Positions 20,001-28,217 of a DNA stretch of 64,000 nt are shown piece after piece. Origin of the DNA: Maea johnstoni (taxonomy: Eukaryota; Annelida; Polychaeta; Spionida; Magelonidae). The notes below the pieces were generated by a model. It searched no databases. It was given only the letters and a program-made list of their open reading frames with translations, and had not been told where the DNA came from. Positions within the stretch are counted from its first letter, which is position 1. Each line of letters begins with the position of its first letter. A program made the translations under genes and the position numbers. The stretch covers positions 25,767,450 through 25,831,449 of the forward strand of contig OZ012697.1 in the NCBI GenBank assembly GCA_963942565.1, written 5' to 3'.

Positions 20001-21899
20001 GGGTACAACTGTTTTTCCTCACTAGAGATCTGGTTATTTATGTGGGAGTGAGAGCACTTAAAAGATATTCTTCTATTACATCAAAATAAACACTTTTGCA
20101 TATTTGTGCGATTTTAGATTTTAAAGATTTTTATTAACGAGACATGACAACAGACGGGAATTGCTGCAAGTTTGTAATCATGAATTTACATTATCGTCAC
20201 TTTTCTGTCATCTAGCGACTAATCTAACAAGCCATTTGTAAGTGGGAGGAAATAGGAATACCCGGCAAAAACCACCATCTAACCCAAGGTCATTGGCAAC
20301 TCGCACATGCCCAGACCGGGAATAAAAAAACGTGCTGTGGTGAAAGACTGCGAGCAGTCAATGGCAACGTTTTACCGTAGACCACTATGCTATCAGGGCA
20401 GGCCCTGGTATTGCTGCAAGCCAATGTTTGATAGGTGAATAAAATTAGTAAATTGTACTTACCGACAGGAAAAAGATTTATTGTCATCACATTCTTCCAT
20501 ACATTCTTGTGCACTGCGGATATTCAAGACCTTTTTCTGGTAAGTGGGAATTTTGCATTTTGCTATTGCCGACCGCCAAACAAGGCCTGGAATATAAAAT
20601 GGGATTGTATGTGTATTTTTTCTTTATTGACCATATGACATTGCATATGAAAGGTACAACGACATACTTTTAAATAAAACACGAACATCATGAGAACATA
20701 TACAATGGATACAAAAAGTATTTATTATATGAATCTATTAAGGCTAAAATAACCTACATGTACGTGCATCATTTGTCCGGGGGCAATTCCAAGCAATATT
20801 CGGTTCCACGACTGAGGTATTTGAATTATTTCACATTGAAAAAACAGTACGATACGAATATTGTCATTCAACATTTTTTCAAGCCAAATAAAAGTTGTTT
20901 CATTGTTACAAGTACCCTGCATCAATTTTCAAAAATCAATTCACTATTATATTTTAACCCTTCCAATGCCGAGGCTACTTTCGCCAAAAGCACAAGGACA
21001 CCGCGATTTCTGAAAACCAGATAAACCCTAGGATGTAGATAATCATCTGATAGCTCTCACGCACCATTATCAAATGAGAACTCATGTGCCAAGGTGTGTT
21101 ATTTAAGGTTTTGCCATAACTTTGTATTAACCAAATTGGCCTATCGGCTGAAAAACATACATTATAATGTAAATGAAAAATAGAGTTTAAATATCGCTGC
21201 AAAACCGGGGTGGATTGCCTAACATTCCAACTGTAGTCAAATATGTGTACATATTAAAGCTAAATAAATTCTGATAGCAAAACATGAATACGAACTAAAG
21301 ACTATCACCAAATTATTTGAAAAAGGGAAGAAACATCCCGTGAAAAAATAACAGGGCTGCCTGTCCTGGGACAAATTCATATCCATTTATATATTTATAC
21401 TGTTATCACCGTGTTATTTATTGACATCTAATTGACTATAATGATGTACCACATTCATGCTACGAACAATAAAATTATTAAAAAAAGTCCTAGGACAAAG
21501 AATATGGAGTCCTGGATCATATAGTGCAACAAATGCTTCACAAACTCTTCATAAGTTGGCACTATGATTTTAACATTGTATTAATAGTGGCCACCTCAAT
21601 TGGGCAATATATAAAACCCTTAAAATTAGGTATTTACTTGTTTAACGAAATGTAAAAAAAAATGATAGTTTGAGAATATATAAAAGGCTCTACAGTCCGA
21701 TAACTTGGAAAGTTAAACAGCGTTTGATGGATTTGGTCCGTCGCACGTTTTGAGGTCTGTCGCACGCTGGTGCCACAATCCGACATGTAAACCCTGAAAT
21801 GGAAAACGCAGCTGAAGAAGAGAAGATCAACTTACCGTTGGCTGCATCGCTGGTGGCGACACCTAGCGCCAAAAACGCCAAAACAATCCACAGACGCAT
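4737..21899 (-). CDS. Gene A: secreted PAN-domain multidomain protein, 1491 aa, ten coding exons
   Basis: Coding exons in transcription order are 21836-21899, 20463-20586, 18847-18956, 16275-16508, 10877-13664, 9575-9873, 8493-8639, 7384-7442, 6065-6282 and 4737-5169. All introns obey GT-AG and the phases join into one frame of 4476 bases including the TAA stop. Residues 1-20 form a signal peptide (hydrophobic core WIVLAFLALGVAT). Residues 22-99 form a PAN/Apple domain with six cysteines. Residues 100-177 are a segment with three cysteines. Residues 178-1107 come from one exon and contain a module repeated about 300 residues apart. Residues 1108-1206 are a coiled coil, and the rest is largely helical with RRRRR at 1448-1452. 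PAN domains bind proteins or carbohydrates in secreted proteins, so an extracellular adhesive or ligand-binding role is inferred. I do not recognise the large block. The start ATG has a good context (CACCATG). Confidence 0.9.
6065..6282 (-). CDS. Gene A exon 10: alanine-rich helical segment
   Basis: The exon is 218 bases, with acceptor ATTTCAG and donor CTAG|GTACGT. It encodes about 73 residues rich in Ala, Ser and Val with heptad spacing (ALQGIVSASRHSLNVAIAAL and onward). Its acceptor region is tandemly triplicated just upstream in the intron (6263-6500). It matches 52373-52590. Confidence 0.88.
6263..6505 (-). repeat. Tandem triplication of exon 10 acceptor region
   Basis: Three copies of a unit of about 90 bases begin near 6263, 6353 and 6445. 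Each contains the first 20 or so bases of exon 10 (TTTGCARGGCATCGTTAG) and upstream intron. The true copy reads TTTCAG|GCTTTGC. The outer copy keeps AATTCAG|GCTTTGC. The middle one reads TTTCAC and has lost the AG at that site. Gene B has a single copy. Confidence 0.85.
6616..6863. mobile_element. TA-flanked MITE, family 1
   Basis: Ends are CACTGCCGAC and its degenerate complement TCTACTG, with TA flanks, in gene A intron 9. It faces a second copy (6956-7207) in opposite orientation about 90 bases away. Confidence 0.75.
6956..7207. mobile_element. TA-flanked MITE, family 1, inverted partner
   Basis: Ends are CAGACATTTAATTCC and its complement GGCACTG, with TA flanks. It is opposite in orientation to 6616-6863, so the two could form a long hairpin in the pre-mRNA just upstream of exon 10. 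No matching pair was seen in gene B intron 9. Confidence 0.78.
7384..7442 (-). CDS. Gene A exon 9 (micro-exon)
   Basis: The exon is 59 bases, with acceptor TTATTTCAG and donor TTAGA|GTAAGC. It encodes EDTVCDARWTARQACLGALR, 20 residues with two cysteines. The donor GTAAG is also found at the right-arm twin (50147-50206), which has one extra G. Confidence 0.82.
7944..8256. repeat. Trinucleotide microsatellite (AGT/AAT) in gene A intron 8
   Basis: A near-perfect AGT run spans 7944-8012. An imperfect AGT/AAT mixture follows to about 8256. Long open frames here encode only homopolymeric Val, Ser, Asn or Leu tracts and are artefacts. Gene B intron 8 also carries a trinucleotide expansion (AAT). 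Confidence 0.95.
8493..8639 (-). CDS. Gene A exon 8
   Basis: The exon is 147 bases, phase 1 to phase 1, with acceptor TTTACAG and donor GG|GTAAGT. It encodes RRGADSQELNEIEAFLTSKK and continues to RWVEERRG, a charged, helical segment with no recognised domain. It matches 49148-49294. Confidence 0.88.
9063..9272. mobile_element. TTAA-flanked MITE, family 2 (piggyBac-like)
   Basis: It begins TTAACTCTAATGCTGCTG and ends CGTAAGGGTTAA, about 210 bases, in gene A intron 7. TTAA plus CCCTT ends are the pattern of piggyBac-type elements. It carries no coding sequence. Confidence 0.7.
9277..9533. repeat. Interspersed repeat, family D
   Basis: About 255 bases with landmarks GAATGGATATGTAGCGAG, GATCTGGCCTCG, TTTACATTGCA and TTGTCCGGCTGG. 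The same order recurs at 57781-58064, 60090-60356 and, inverted, 60527-60690, and in part at 13888-14015. Class not determined. Confidence 0.7.
9575..9873 (-). CDS. Gene A exon 7: coiled coil
   Basis: The exon is 299 bases, with acceptor ATTTCAG and donor CGAA|GTAAGT. It encodes about 100 residues of heptad-like helix with recurring elements (FRSAEASLRAASNRV, QQRHFDAAANRV, SAKRHFDRVNRDL), ending CPRSCRR. A parallel or self-associating coiled coil is likely, which could make the protein oligomeric. It matches 48015-48313. Confidence 0.9.
10877..13664 (-). CDS. Gene A exon 6: 930-residue block with repeated module
   Basis: One open exon of 2788 bases, with acceptor CTCCTGCAG and donor TCCAG|GTAGTG. 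The donor lies just before a TAG that would otherwise end the frame. The protein is rich in short alternating hydrophobic stretches (beta-like). Two stretches resemble each other about 300 residues apart: LLPELALENA with DWKLGD, VPLGN and SKAILP, against LLPKLISLKNA with VWDLPG, IPVGS and GKALLP. A following pair, IDISNVPVIGDLEI and INIDVIPGSSLLDN, also corresponds. The last third (from about GSLGINPVAG) is not part of the repeat. Family unknown to me. Confidence 0.9.
13888..14015. repeat. Interspersed repeat, family D, fragment
   Basis: Shares GACGTCACACAGAGGCCAGA, an ACTATAGC stretch and ATATCCATTCTTTTATTCATC with the reverse complement of the 9277-9533 copy. It is truncated and lies in gene A intron 5. 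Confidence 0.55.
14873..14925. repeat. Short hairpin
   Basis: AGGCATCCTG pairs with CAGGATGCCT, and CAGACC with GGTCTG inside it. It lies in gene A intron 5 and is probably the end of a small foldback element. Confidence 0.5.
15958..16063. repeat. Hairpin repeat
   Basis: GAAGCTGTGGTGTATGTGATA is complemented about 40 bases later by TATCACATACACCACAGCTTC. The loop holds ACGAGGCTGAGCCGAGTAACCC. The same element, closer to perfect, is at 28113-28217, and a partial copy is at about 27505-27560. Confidence 0.8.
16275..16508 (-). CDS. Gene A exon 5: cysteine-bearing segment
   Basis: The exon is 234 bases, with acceptor TTTCCAG and donor AAAG|GTAGG. It encodes 78 residues starting ADKVVSGINLLPTAQEF and ending SSLFTLGKG, with three cysteines and alternating hydrophobic residues that suggest beta strands. 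I do not recognise a named domain. It is phase 1 on both sides, so it is a symmetrical exon. It matches 39643-39876. Confidence 0.88.
16615..16815. repeat. Two-unit tandem repeat with MITE ends beside exon 5
   Basis: A unit of about 105 bases occurs twice. Each has CATTTCCTGCACTAAATGCG (family-1 MITE end sequence) and then ACCACCTTATCGGCTGGAAA or a close variant. The second part copies the acceptor region of gene A exon 5 (16495-16515), so exon-edge sequence has been duplicated together with a MITE end. Confidence 0.7.
17762..17968. mobile_element. TTAA-type MITE, family 2
   Basis: It starts GAACCCTTCTAATGCTGAGG and ends CACATAAGGGTTAA, in gene A intron 4. A counterpart lies at 38165-38377 in the right arm, so this insertion predates the duplication. 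Confidence 0.75.
18505..18760. mobile_element. TA-flanked MITE, family 1
   Basis: Ends are CAGTACCGACATTT and AAATGTCGACACTG, with TA on both sides, in gene A intron 4. The corresponding stretch of gene B intron 4 lacks it, so it probably inserted after the duplication. Confidence 0.85.
18847..18956 (-). CDS. Gene A exon 4: second half of PAN domain
   Basis: The exon is 110 bases, with acceptor CATATAG and donor GAAG|GTATAT. It encodes RSVTLHIKSETCYLSRDG and then KEACSTLGFYEKVEG. The CRS-V...TCYL pattern with the preceding exon is the standard end of a PAN/Apple domain. It matches 37451-37560. Confidence 0.9.
19203..19345. mobile_element. TTAA-type MITE, family 3
   Basis: It begins TTAACCCATTAATGCTCACA and ends AACCAATGGGTTAA, in gene A intron 3. 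A related fragment is at 35583-35662 in the matching intron of gene B. Confidence 0.6.
19441..19527 (-). other. tRNA-Thr-like sequence (SINE head or tRNA relic)
   Basis: On the minus strand it reads TAGCTCAGATGGTTAGG (A-box-like), an anticodon-like loop CTAGTAA (AGT) between imperfect TCGGA and TCAGA stems, and CTGGTTTAATTCCAG (T arm, B-box-like). The acceptor stem does not pair properly: GGGGACG against CCACCCC. It is therefore not a convincing functional tRNA. Confidence 0.45.
20463..20586 (-). CDS. Gene A exon 3: first half of PAN domain
   Basis: The exon is 124 bases, with acceptor TTCCAG and donor GTCG|GTAAGT. It encodes LVWRSAIAKCKIP..., including AQECMEECDDNKSFSC. Four of the six PAN cysteines are here. 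It enters in phase 1, leaves in phase 2, and matches 34371-34494. Confidence 0.9.
20954..21150. mobile_element. TTAA-type MITE, family 2, degraded
   Basis: It starts TTAACCCTTCCAATGCCGAG and carries the family's central ATAGCTCTC and CAAATGAGAACTCATGTGCC. The far end is eroded near TATCGGCTG. Gene A intron 2. Confidence 0.65.
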
Positions 21900-21916
21900 G
21901 GTGGTGCAACTCCTGC
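21836..21916 (-). CDS. Gene A exon 2: signal peptide (coding from 21899)
   Basis: The acceptor TATTCCAG precedes 21916. A 17-base untranslated stretch leads to the ATG at 21899-21897, and the donor ACG|GTAAG follows at 21835. The 21 codons encode MRLWIVLAFLALGVATSDAA plus N, a classical signal peptide with a likely cleavage site after SDA. It leaves phase 1. The right-arm twin is 32354-32434. Confidence 0.9.
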
Positions 21917-22726
21917 CTGGAATAGAGAAAGGTTAAATGAGATGGTGATCACCCCTGACATTTGATAAGACAAACAGAGACCGCGAAAAGACCTTGCATG
22001 TACATGTTCGCAGGCATTCATGACGTACTAAACATACCAAATGTTTTAAAAACATTCCAAGTTGTGACGTACCAAGTTCATGTTGATATACATGAAACGC
22101 ATTTGTAAAAATATGCTGATTGTGTGTTTAAAGCTATAAATTCATATGAGAAGGATAAATAGTAAAAACGTGTAATGTAGATGAATTTAATGTACAAGGA
22201 ATATAAAGTAAAGGAATATGATACTGAAACTAAAGAACAATTAAATTTCAGACTGAATAATTTTGGAAGATTTCTTCGATGAATTTTTATAGTGGAGGAA
22301 GTACATGAATATTCGCGGTCCTTTAAAACAGGAAAACAATGAATAAATTAAGCATATCTACTCAGTAAAATAATGGTTTGCACAGGATGCGTGTGCTTCG
22401 GAAAAAGTTATGTTATAACCAAAGTGATTACAGGAAATTAAAATACGATTACACAGGTGTGTAATTTGAATTTTAAACTGAAAAGGACCAGATTCTCAGG
22501 AGTAAACGAAAGCACTTCTGGCATTTTCGGACCTTTTGCAATTAAATGCTTTCCATTTTAAAAGATCCAAAACATAGCACAGTTTTTTTGTGTTTGCTTT
22601 TTTGTAGGTTTTCTATCCGACTATTTGAATTTAAAACGTTATGCTACTCATGGAAACGCGTCGTTGTACAACTGTTCTTTGATCAATTGCTCAAAAGTGA
22701 TCAGTGCGAGTTCGTCTACTATAGTA

Positions 22727-22982
22727 CAGATATTTAATTCCTGCACCAGTCGACCGGACGTCTGGCAGTGCATGTTTGTACAAACACCCATGACATGTCA
22801 AGCAATAAGATAAACACATCGATGAAACACGTAGCTTGCGAATCAAAGCTAGGATCGGTTGTGACGTCATATATACGTCCATGCCAACGAAAATGGGGGG
22901 GGGGGGGGGGAATCAGGCGTGCTGTCTTGTATTCTGCCCGGGCTGCCCACGCAATAAGTGTAGGAATTAAAAGTCGGCACTG
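22727..22982. mobile_element. TA-flanked MITE, family 1
   Basis: Starts CAGATATTTAATTCC and ends AAAGTCGGCACTG, with TA flanks. It has acquired an internal G run at about 22895-22909. No counterpart is seen in gene B intron 1. Confidence 0.8.
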
Positions 22983-23008
22983 TAGGTTCCCGAGCCTCGA
23001 CACACCAT

Positions 23009-23220
23009 ATATCATTGACCGTTCCAATGCTAATCTACTTTCATCCACAGCACTAGGACGCAAAGTTTTGAAAACCATCCAAACTATCATGTTGGTTTTC
23101 ATCTGATAGCTCTCGCTGAGAACTCGCAGCTGAGTACCACTATTCCATGCTTTCAATCATTTTTCAGGTTAACATCCAGTTTGTATTGGCAAAATGAGCC
23201 AATAGCGGCATAAGTGTTAA
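23009..23220. mobile_element. TTAA-type MITE, family 2, degraded
   Basis: Carries CCGTTCCAATGCTAATC at the left, the central GATAGCTCTCGCTGAGAAC and the right end CGGCATAAGTGTTAA. It lies a few bases from the preceding family-1 copy. Confidence 0.65.
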
Positions 23221-23298
23221 AAATGGTTCCTTTGCCATACAATACAAAACTAATGTAATTACTGGACACTGGAGGATACATTTAGGAACGAAATATTT

Positions 23299-24185
23299 AA
23301 GGTGATGGGTACCATTGCAAGCCAGTTAAAAGCCCTGTCCCAAAACACACCTCAAAGCAGCATAATCCTATAACTAGGTGTATCTCCAGGTTCCTGAGTG
23401 TTATCAGGTAGAGAATATCATCGCTACCTGTCATTATTCAATCCATATTCTGTTTTATTTCAAAATTTACAACTTTTTTTTCGAATGACATATTCTCATT
23501 AATTACGCAGTTGATGGTTACTGTAGTTTCACAGATACCTTAGGGATGTCATTGACTATGCCCAATAAAAAGTATTTTTTTGATTGTTTACTGCTGAAGA
23601 CTTTTACGGGCCATAACATTTGAAAATTTTAGTGAGATGCCGTGTGTGTGGATCCTAATACACCAGTCGTGGTTCAGCAAGGACAGGCCTGTTGGTCCCT
23701 TGTGTGCTAGGGACAAAAGACAGCCGTACAAAGACACACATCAGTGGTCGCGCGTCACACTCAAAACAAAGGCGGAGGTCCTGTTTGCTATAAATAGTTG
23801 AACATTTTACTAAATGTAAGAGGTCAATGCACTTGGGCTCAAGATTTCTCACTAGAATTTTCAATGTTATGGCCTGTAAAAATCTTCAGGAGTAAAAAAT
23901 CAAAAAAATACTTCTTATTGGGCATAGTCAATGATATCCCTAAAGTAACTCTGAACCTGCAGTAACCATCACCTGCGTAGGTTATGAGAAAATGTCATTT
24001 GAAAAAAAAATTGTAAATTTTGAAATAAAACAGAATATGGATTGAATAATGACAGTTGGCGATGATATTCTCTACCTGATAACACCCAGGAACCTGGAGA
24101 TACGCCTAGATATAGGATTATGCTGCTTTGAGGTGTGTTTTGGGACAGGGCTTTTAACTGGCTTGCAATGGTACCCATCACCTTA
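23299..24185. repeat. Foldback element, arms about 340 bases
   Basis: The left arm (23299-23637, starting AAGGTGATGGGTACCATTGC) is complemented by the right arm (23846-24185, ending GCAATGGTACCCATCACCTT). A centre of about 208 bases lies between them. The right arm alone, with part of a related centre, is present in gene B intron 1 at about 31075-31566. Confidence 0.88.
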
Positions 24186-24292
24186 ATTTAAAGAACTGCA
24201 GTGCTTCCCGACTTTATCATCGGTAACCTTAACTATATACATGGAGTAATAGCATCTACTCTGGTTACATTCCAGATGTAAACATGTATGTA

Positions 24293-24536
24293 CAGTGCCG
24301 ACATTTAATTCAATTCCTGCACTAAATACGTGGGCAGTCCGGGCATACTACACGACTACACATCCGATTGCTACTGGGCAAAGATGACCTCAAAAGCTGA
24401 ACGTAGCTTTGCTTCGTGAGCAACGTGTGGGATTGATGTCCTTGGCTATGTTTTAACATGCCATCCATTGTTGTTTTTACGACCAGACACTGGCAGACGT
24501 CCGGTCGCCTGGTGCAGGAATTAAAATTCCGTACTG
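24293..24536. mobile_element. TA-flanked MITE, family 1
   Basis: Starts CAGTGCCGACATTTAATTC and ends AATTCCGTACTG, with TA flanks. Gene A intron 1. Confidence 0.82.
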
Positions 24537-24790
24537 TAGGTTCCACAGTTTACTTTGCGGGAACTTGACTATTGAAATACCCAATGATGAGAGGTCATTC
24601 CACCCCACCCCACCCCAACCAACCCCTAAGTAACAAACGTACCCCATTGCACTAGGCAGGCTAATGTATTTGAGCGAGCAATGCGTGCCTCTACTTTTAT
24701 ATTTTGATAAACTCAATTATTACGGAGCGGTTTTCGAACGAATCCTTCAGAGTATTTATGTACAAGACGTCCTGATTCAAACTATACATA

Positions 24791-25049
24791 CAGTAGATAT
24801 AATTCCTGCACCAGTCGACTGGACGTCAGCCGGTGCATGGTTGTACAAATATCCACGGATAACAAGTCAAAAAATAAGCAAAGCACATCAATGATCCAAG
24901 TCGTTTGTAAATTAAACTCCGTTCAGTTGTGAGGTCATCCAAGCATCCATACTCAAGATAATGGGTGGCAATCGGGCGTGCGGGCGTGCGGTCGTGTATT
25001 ATGTCCGGGCTGCCCACACATTTTATGCAGGAATTACATGTCTGCACTT
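24791..25049. mobile_element. TA-flanked MITE, family 1, shared by both arms
   Basis: Starts CAGTAGATATAATTCCTGC and ends CATGTCTGCACTT. The flanking sequence (GCGGTCAACATTGCCTTT) continues identically next to 31590-31831 in the other arm, so this insertion is older than the duplication. Confidence 0.8.
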
Positions 25050-25360
25050 TAATATGGCGGTCAACATTGCCTTTGAGGTTACTCATTGAGGAGTGTCTTT
25101 GTAAAAATATATTTTGTGCAATTGCTCACGTCTAGTGAGCAGCAAGGTAAGACCACAATATTCCCTAGCCTCCAAACAAAATGTATTACTAAAAACGTTC
25201 CTTTGCAATGCAATAAAAAGTCAATGTAGTTACTGGGCACCTGTGGTACGAATATTGGAATGAAACTTTTCAATGTGAAACGCTATAGGACTTTCCGACT
25301 ATTACCAGAAACCTTAGATATACAAATTAAGAAATAGAGTCGGCCCCGTCTATATTCTGG

Positions 25361-26082
25361 TTAAGGCTGTGATGCTGGTGACACTCAAAATAAGCCAACT
25401 CCTAGTTCAGCGCTCTTGTCCCCTTTCTAACATAATAGTTATCTGACCCCGGAGGTCTTGGTGTTTCAACTATAAGTTTTCTTTAACTTCGGTGCTTGAG
25501 CTGACCTATATAGGACCACAGTTTCTATTTTACAATGTTTTACCTCAAATGACGTTTTCTTGATCAATAAAGGATACTTTGATTTGTAAATATCATGCAT
25601 GTCTGCTATATATACGAGGCTAGGGCAACTTGTTGGAAAATTTGGAGTTCCTGCAAGATAATACCTTACAGCACATGATTTGTGTTGGGAATTTATACCT
25701 AAGAAAGTAGGTCACAATGGATACCTTGTCGACCTACTTTTGTAAGTAAATTTCCTACCAAAATTGTGTGCTGTAAGGTACTATCTTGCAGGAACTCCAA
25801 ATATTCCAACAAGTTGCCCTAGCCTCGTATATATAGCAGACATGCATGGCATTCACAAATCAAAGTATCCTTTATTGATCAAGAAAACGTTATTTGAGGT
25901 AAAACACTGTAAAATAGAAACTGTGGTCCTATATAGGTCAGCTCAAGCACCTAAGTTGATGAAAACTTCTAGTTAAAGCACCAAGACCTCAGGGATTAGA
26001 TAACCATTGTTAGAAAAGGGACAAGAGTGCTAAACTAGGAAATGTCTTATTTTGAGTGTGTCACCAGCATCACAGCCTTAAA
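25361..26082. repeat. Near-perfect foldback, about 720 bases
   Basis: The left half (TTAAGGCTGTGATGCTGGTG onward) is complemented almost throughout by the right half, ending CACCAGCATCACAGCCTTA. Only a short centre, with AAAGTAGGTC and GACCTACTTT, lies between. Single-strand folding would give a stem of more than 300 pairs. A solo arm is at 209-513. Confidence 0.9.
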
Positions 26083-26099
26083 AAATCATGCAAGTAGCT

Positions 26100-26720
26100 T
26101 CCAGTGATCTATGCGGGAACCTTTCCCAGCAGAATTAATCCATTGAAGAGAGGTCATTCCACCCAAAACCCACAACTTCTGTACCCAAAATGGTAAAAAT
26201 GTGTACCCTCTTTGGTAATAGATGCATTTGTACCTTACTGGTCCGTACCCTTGGGCAAAGTGGAATACCCATTGGAAAGAGGGCATTTCACCCAAACCAC
26301 AACCAAAATCCCACAACCCATGCGTACCCTAACGGTCAAAAAGTGTACTCTCTTGGTTAGAACATGTATCTGTACCCTACTGGTCTAAACCCGAAGGCAA
26401 GTAGTATGGCCATTGGAAGAGGGCATTCTACCAAAACTACCCAAAGCCCACAACTCATGTGTACCCCAAAGGACAAAACAGTGTACCCTCTTGTTAGTAC
26501 ATGTACATGTATCTGTACCCTACTGGTCTAACCCGAAGGCAAGTAGAATGGCCATTGAAAGAGGGTCTGGGTATTTTACCAAAACCAAACCCAAAGTCCA
26601 CAACTCATGTGTACCCCAACGAACAAAAAAGTGAAAACCCTCTTGTTAGTTAATGTATCTACAGGTACACTACTCAGACCTGTACCCTCAGGCGAAATTA
26701 GGTAGTTCCAACCCTGCATT
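26100..26720. repeat. Diverged tandem repeat, about 120-base unit
   Basis: About four to five units share CATTGRAAGAGGGCATT, ACCCAAARYCCACAAC, TGTACCC, and CTGGTCTAACCCGAAGGCAA. Units have diverged by point changes and small indels. Gene A intron 1. Confidence 0.75.
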
Positions 26721-26835
26721 GCGTTACCTAGTCTCATTAGGGCCTGTTTTAGGAGCACACCCAAAACAGGTGAAATTCCTTCATTGTGTCATCTATTGAT
26801 TTATGTTGTGATAATACATCAAAATTAGTATAGTA

Positions 26836-27086
26836 CAGACATTTAATTCTTGCACCGGACACCCGGGCGTCTCATAGTGCCTGGTTGAACAAACATCCAT
26901 GGTTAACATGTCAAAACAATATACCAAGCACACCGATAACCTACGTAGCTTGCGCATCAAGGCTACGTAAGTTGTGAGGTCATTCCTGCATTGATGCCCA
27001 GGAACCAGGGTGACAATCATGCGTGCGGATGTGTATTATACCCGGCCTGCCCATCCAATTAGTGCAGGAATTAAAGGTCGGCCCCG
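26836..27086. mobile_element. TA-flanked MITE, family 1, shared by both arms
   Basis: Starts CAGACATTTAATTC and ends AAAGGTCGGCCCCG. It continues into TAGCTTCTGGAGCC, matched at 30583-30600 in the right arm, whose copy (30600-30763) is truncated. The insertion predates the duplication. Confidence 0.8.
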
Positions 27087-27286
27087 TAGCTTCTGGAGCC
27101 CGGCACACGTGGAAACTTCGACATGTCAACGCAATGACTTGAATAAGACATGATTACTGAAAAATGTTCTTATTAAATTCAACATCTCCTCTGCAAATAG
27201 TTAGCGCATATTGCAAGCAATGTTCGAATCAAAGTTACGAGACAGGCAATCACTTTTGAGCTAAAAATGGGTTGAAATAATCTTAC

Positions 27287-27398
27287 CTTTTCTTCTCGGG
27301 TGCAGGCGCGGCTCGGGTTCCGAAGGGCGTCGGTGGGGTGGTCTGTGACGGGGTGCGGGGTGCGGGGTGCTACTGTCTCCTAACCCACTCCAACACGT
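27287..27398 (-). other. Gene A non-coding exon 1 (start approximate)
   Basis: The donor AAAAG|GTAAGA is at 27286. The exon holds GC-rich sequence with three copies of the 8-base unit CACCCCGC. Its homologue in the right arm (about 30283-30399) has the same donor position, which is why I infer a spliced leader exon. The 5' end is placed about 30 bases downstream of the TATA box at 27425-27431. Confidence 0.65.
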
Positions 27399-27424
27399 GT
27401 GGTTTGGGTACGTATGGGCTCTCC

Positions 27425-27431
27425 TTATATA
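27425..27431 (-). promoter_or_regulatory. TATA box of gene A
   Basis: Read on the minus strand, GGGTATATAAGGAGAG lies immediately upstream of the homologous 5' exon, at the usual distance for a TATA box. The right arm has TTCAGG joined directly to TGAGCCCGTACG and lacks these bases. Confidence 0.65.
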
Positions 27432-27479
27432 CCCTGAAAGAGTCCTAGATTGTATCGCTGTGTGGAGAGTGCTTCTAGG

Positions 27480-27660
27480 AGTGCCAACCACAAAGGCGTG
27501 TTCGAGGCGCAGCCGAGTAACCCCAAGGGTATCTCATAAACCACAGCTTCCGAGAGTTATATGTAGCTTGTACCACAGATGACTGCCTTCCACCAATCAC
27601 AGGCCGAGAAAAGCTTGCTTGAACGCTCAGTGATACAATCCAATACTCTCCATGCTGGGC
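27480..27660. repeat. Partial hairpin-family repeat
   Basis: Carries GAGGCGCAGCCGAGTAACCC, CATAAACCACAGCTTCCGAG, TTGTACCACAGATGACTG and TTCCACCAATCACAGGCCGA in the family order. The left stem is missing. It lies directly upstream of gene A's promoter. Confidence 0.7.
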
Positions 27661-27889
27661 TCCCGCCAATTTTATGATGACGGGTGCCTGAACGTTTACG
27701 AACGTTCAGAGTGTGTAAGTATTGACATATTCTTAAAATTAACGGATACGTTTTGCCTGGAGATTATTTAGAATTTTTTTTTTTAGAATTTTCTAATCAA
27801 CGCATTGTTGTTTCAAATTGATATCTTGACCTTTTGCGTATCGATTGTACGCATTTTTCGGGTATCTTTACAGTCGGAATGTCTGGAAA

Positions 27890-28080
27890 TTAACCCATTA
27901 ATGCCCAAGCGACCAAAAGCAGACTAATAATTTTGATGAAATCTTTCAGACAAATGCATCAGGGGACTACAAATACTTCTCCTTCAATTTTCCTGCAGAA
28001 TCAATCGTAATCTTCAATTTATTGTTTAAAGTATTAAAGATCCAGACGAAAATTTCAAAAGTAACTCTTTAAGCATTCGT
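27890..28080. mobile_element. TTAA-type MITE relic, family 3
   Basis: Starts TTAACCCATTAATGCCCAAG, like 19203 and 47021. The right end is degraded and its boundary is a guess. Confidence 0.4.
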
Positions 28081-28112
28081 AGGTTTAGACGTGAGATGAG
28101 ATATGTGATAGA

Positions 28113-28217
28113 TAGACCCCTCGGAAGCTGTGGTGTATGGGATATATCCAAGGTGTTACGAGGCGGAGCCGAGTAACCCCGAGGGTATCCCATACACCAC
28201 AGCTTCCGAGGGGTCTA
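28113..28217. repeat. Hairpin repeat, nearly perfect 31-bp stem
   Basis: GACCCCTCGGAAGCTGTGG, continuing through TGTATGGGATA, is complemented after a loop of about 40 bases. The loop carries ACGAGGCGGAGCCGAGTAAC. Downstream to 28345 follow the family's CTTCCACCATTCACAGGCC and TTGGGTAACACCTTTGGG. Confidence 0.85.

Larger units (their letters stand above)
21917..27286 (-). other. Gene A intron 1 (5.4 kb), transposon-rich
   Basis: This intron separates the non-coding first exon from the signal-peptide exon. It holds four family-1 MITEs, one family-2 MITE, two large foldbacks and a minisatellite. Gene B intron 1 is only about 1.95 kb. Confidence 0.75.
3005..27440. repeat. Left arm of large inverted duplication
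   Basis: Reading this arm on the minus strand reproduces, in order, the exons, many intron stretches and the 3' flank of the right arm (30240-57095). Outer-edge homology is visible as ACCATTTTGTTCT at about 3020 against its complement at about 57075. The inner edge lies at the core promoter of gene A. Local insertions of MITEs and microsatellites explain most of the length difference between the arms. Confidence 0.9.
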
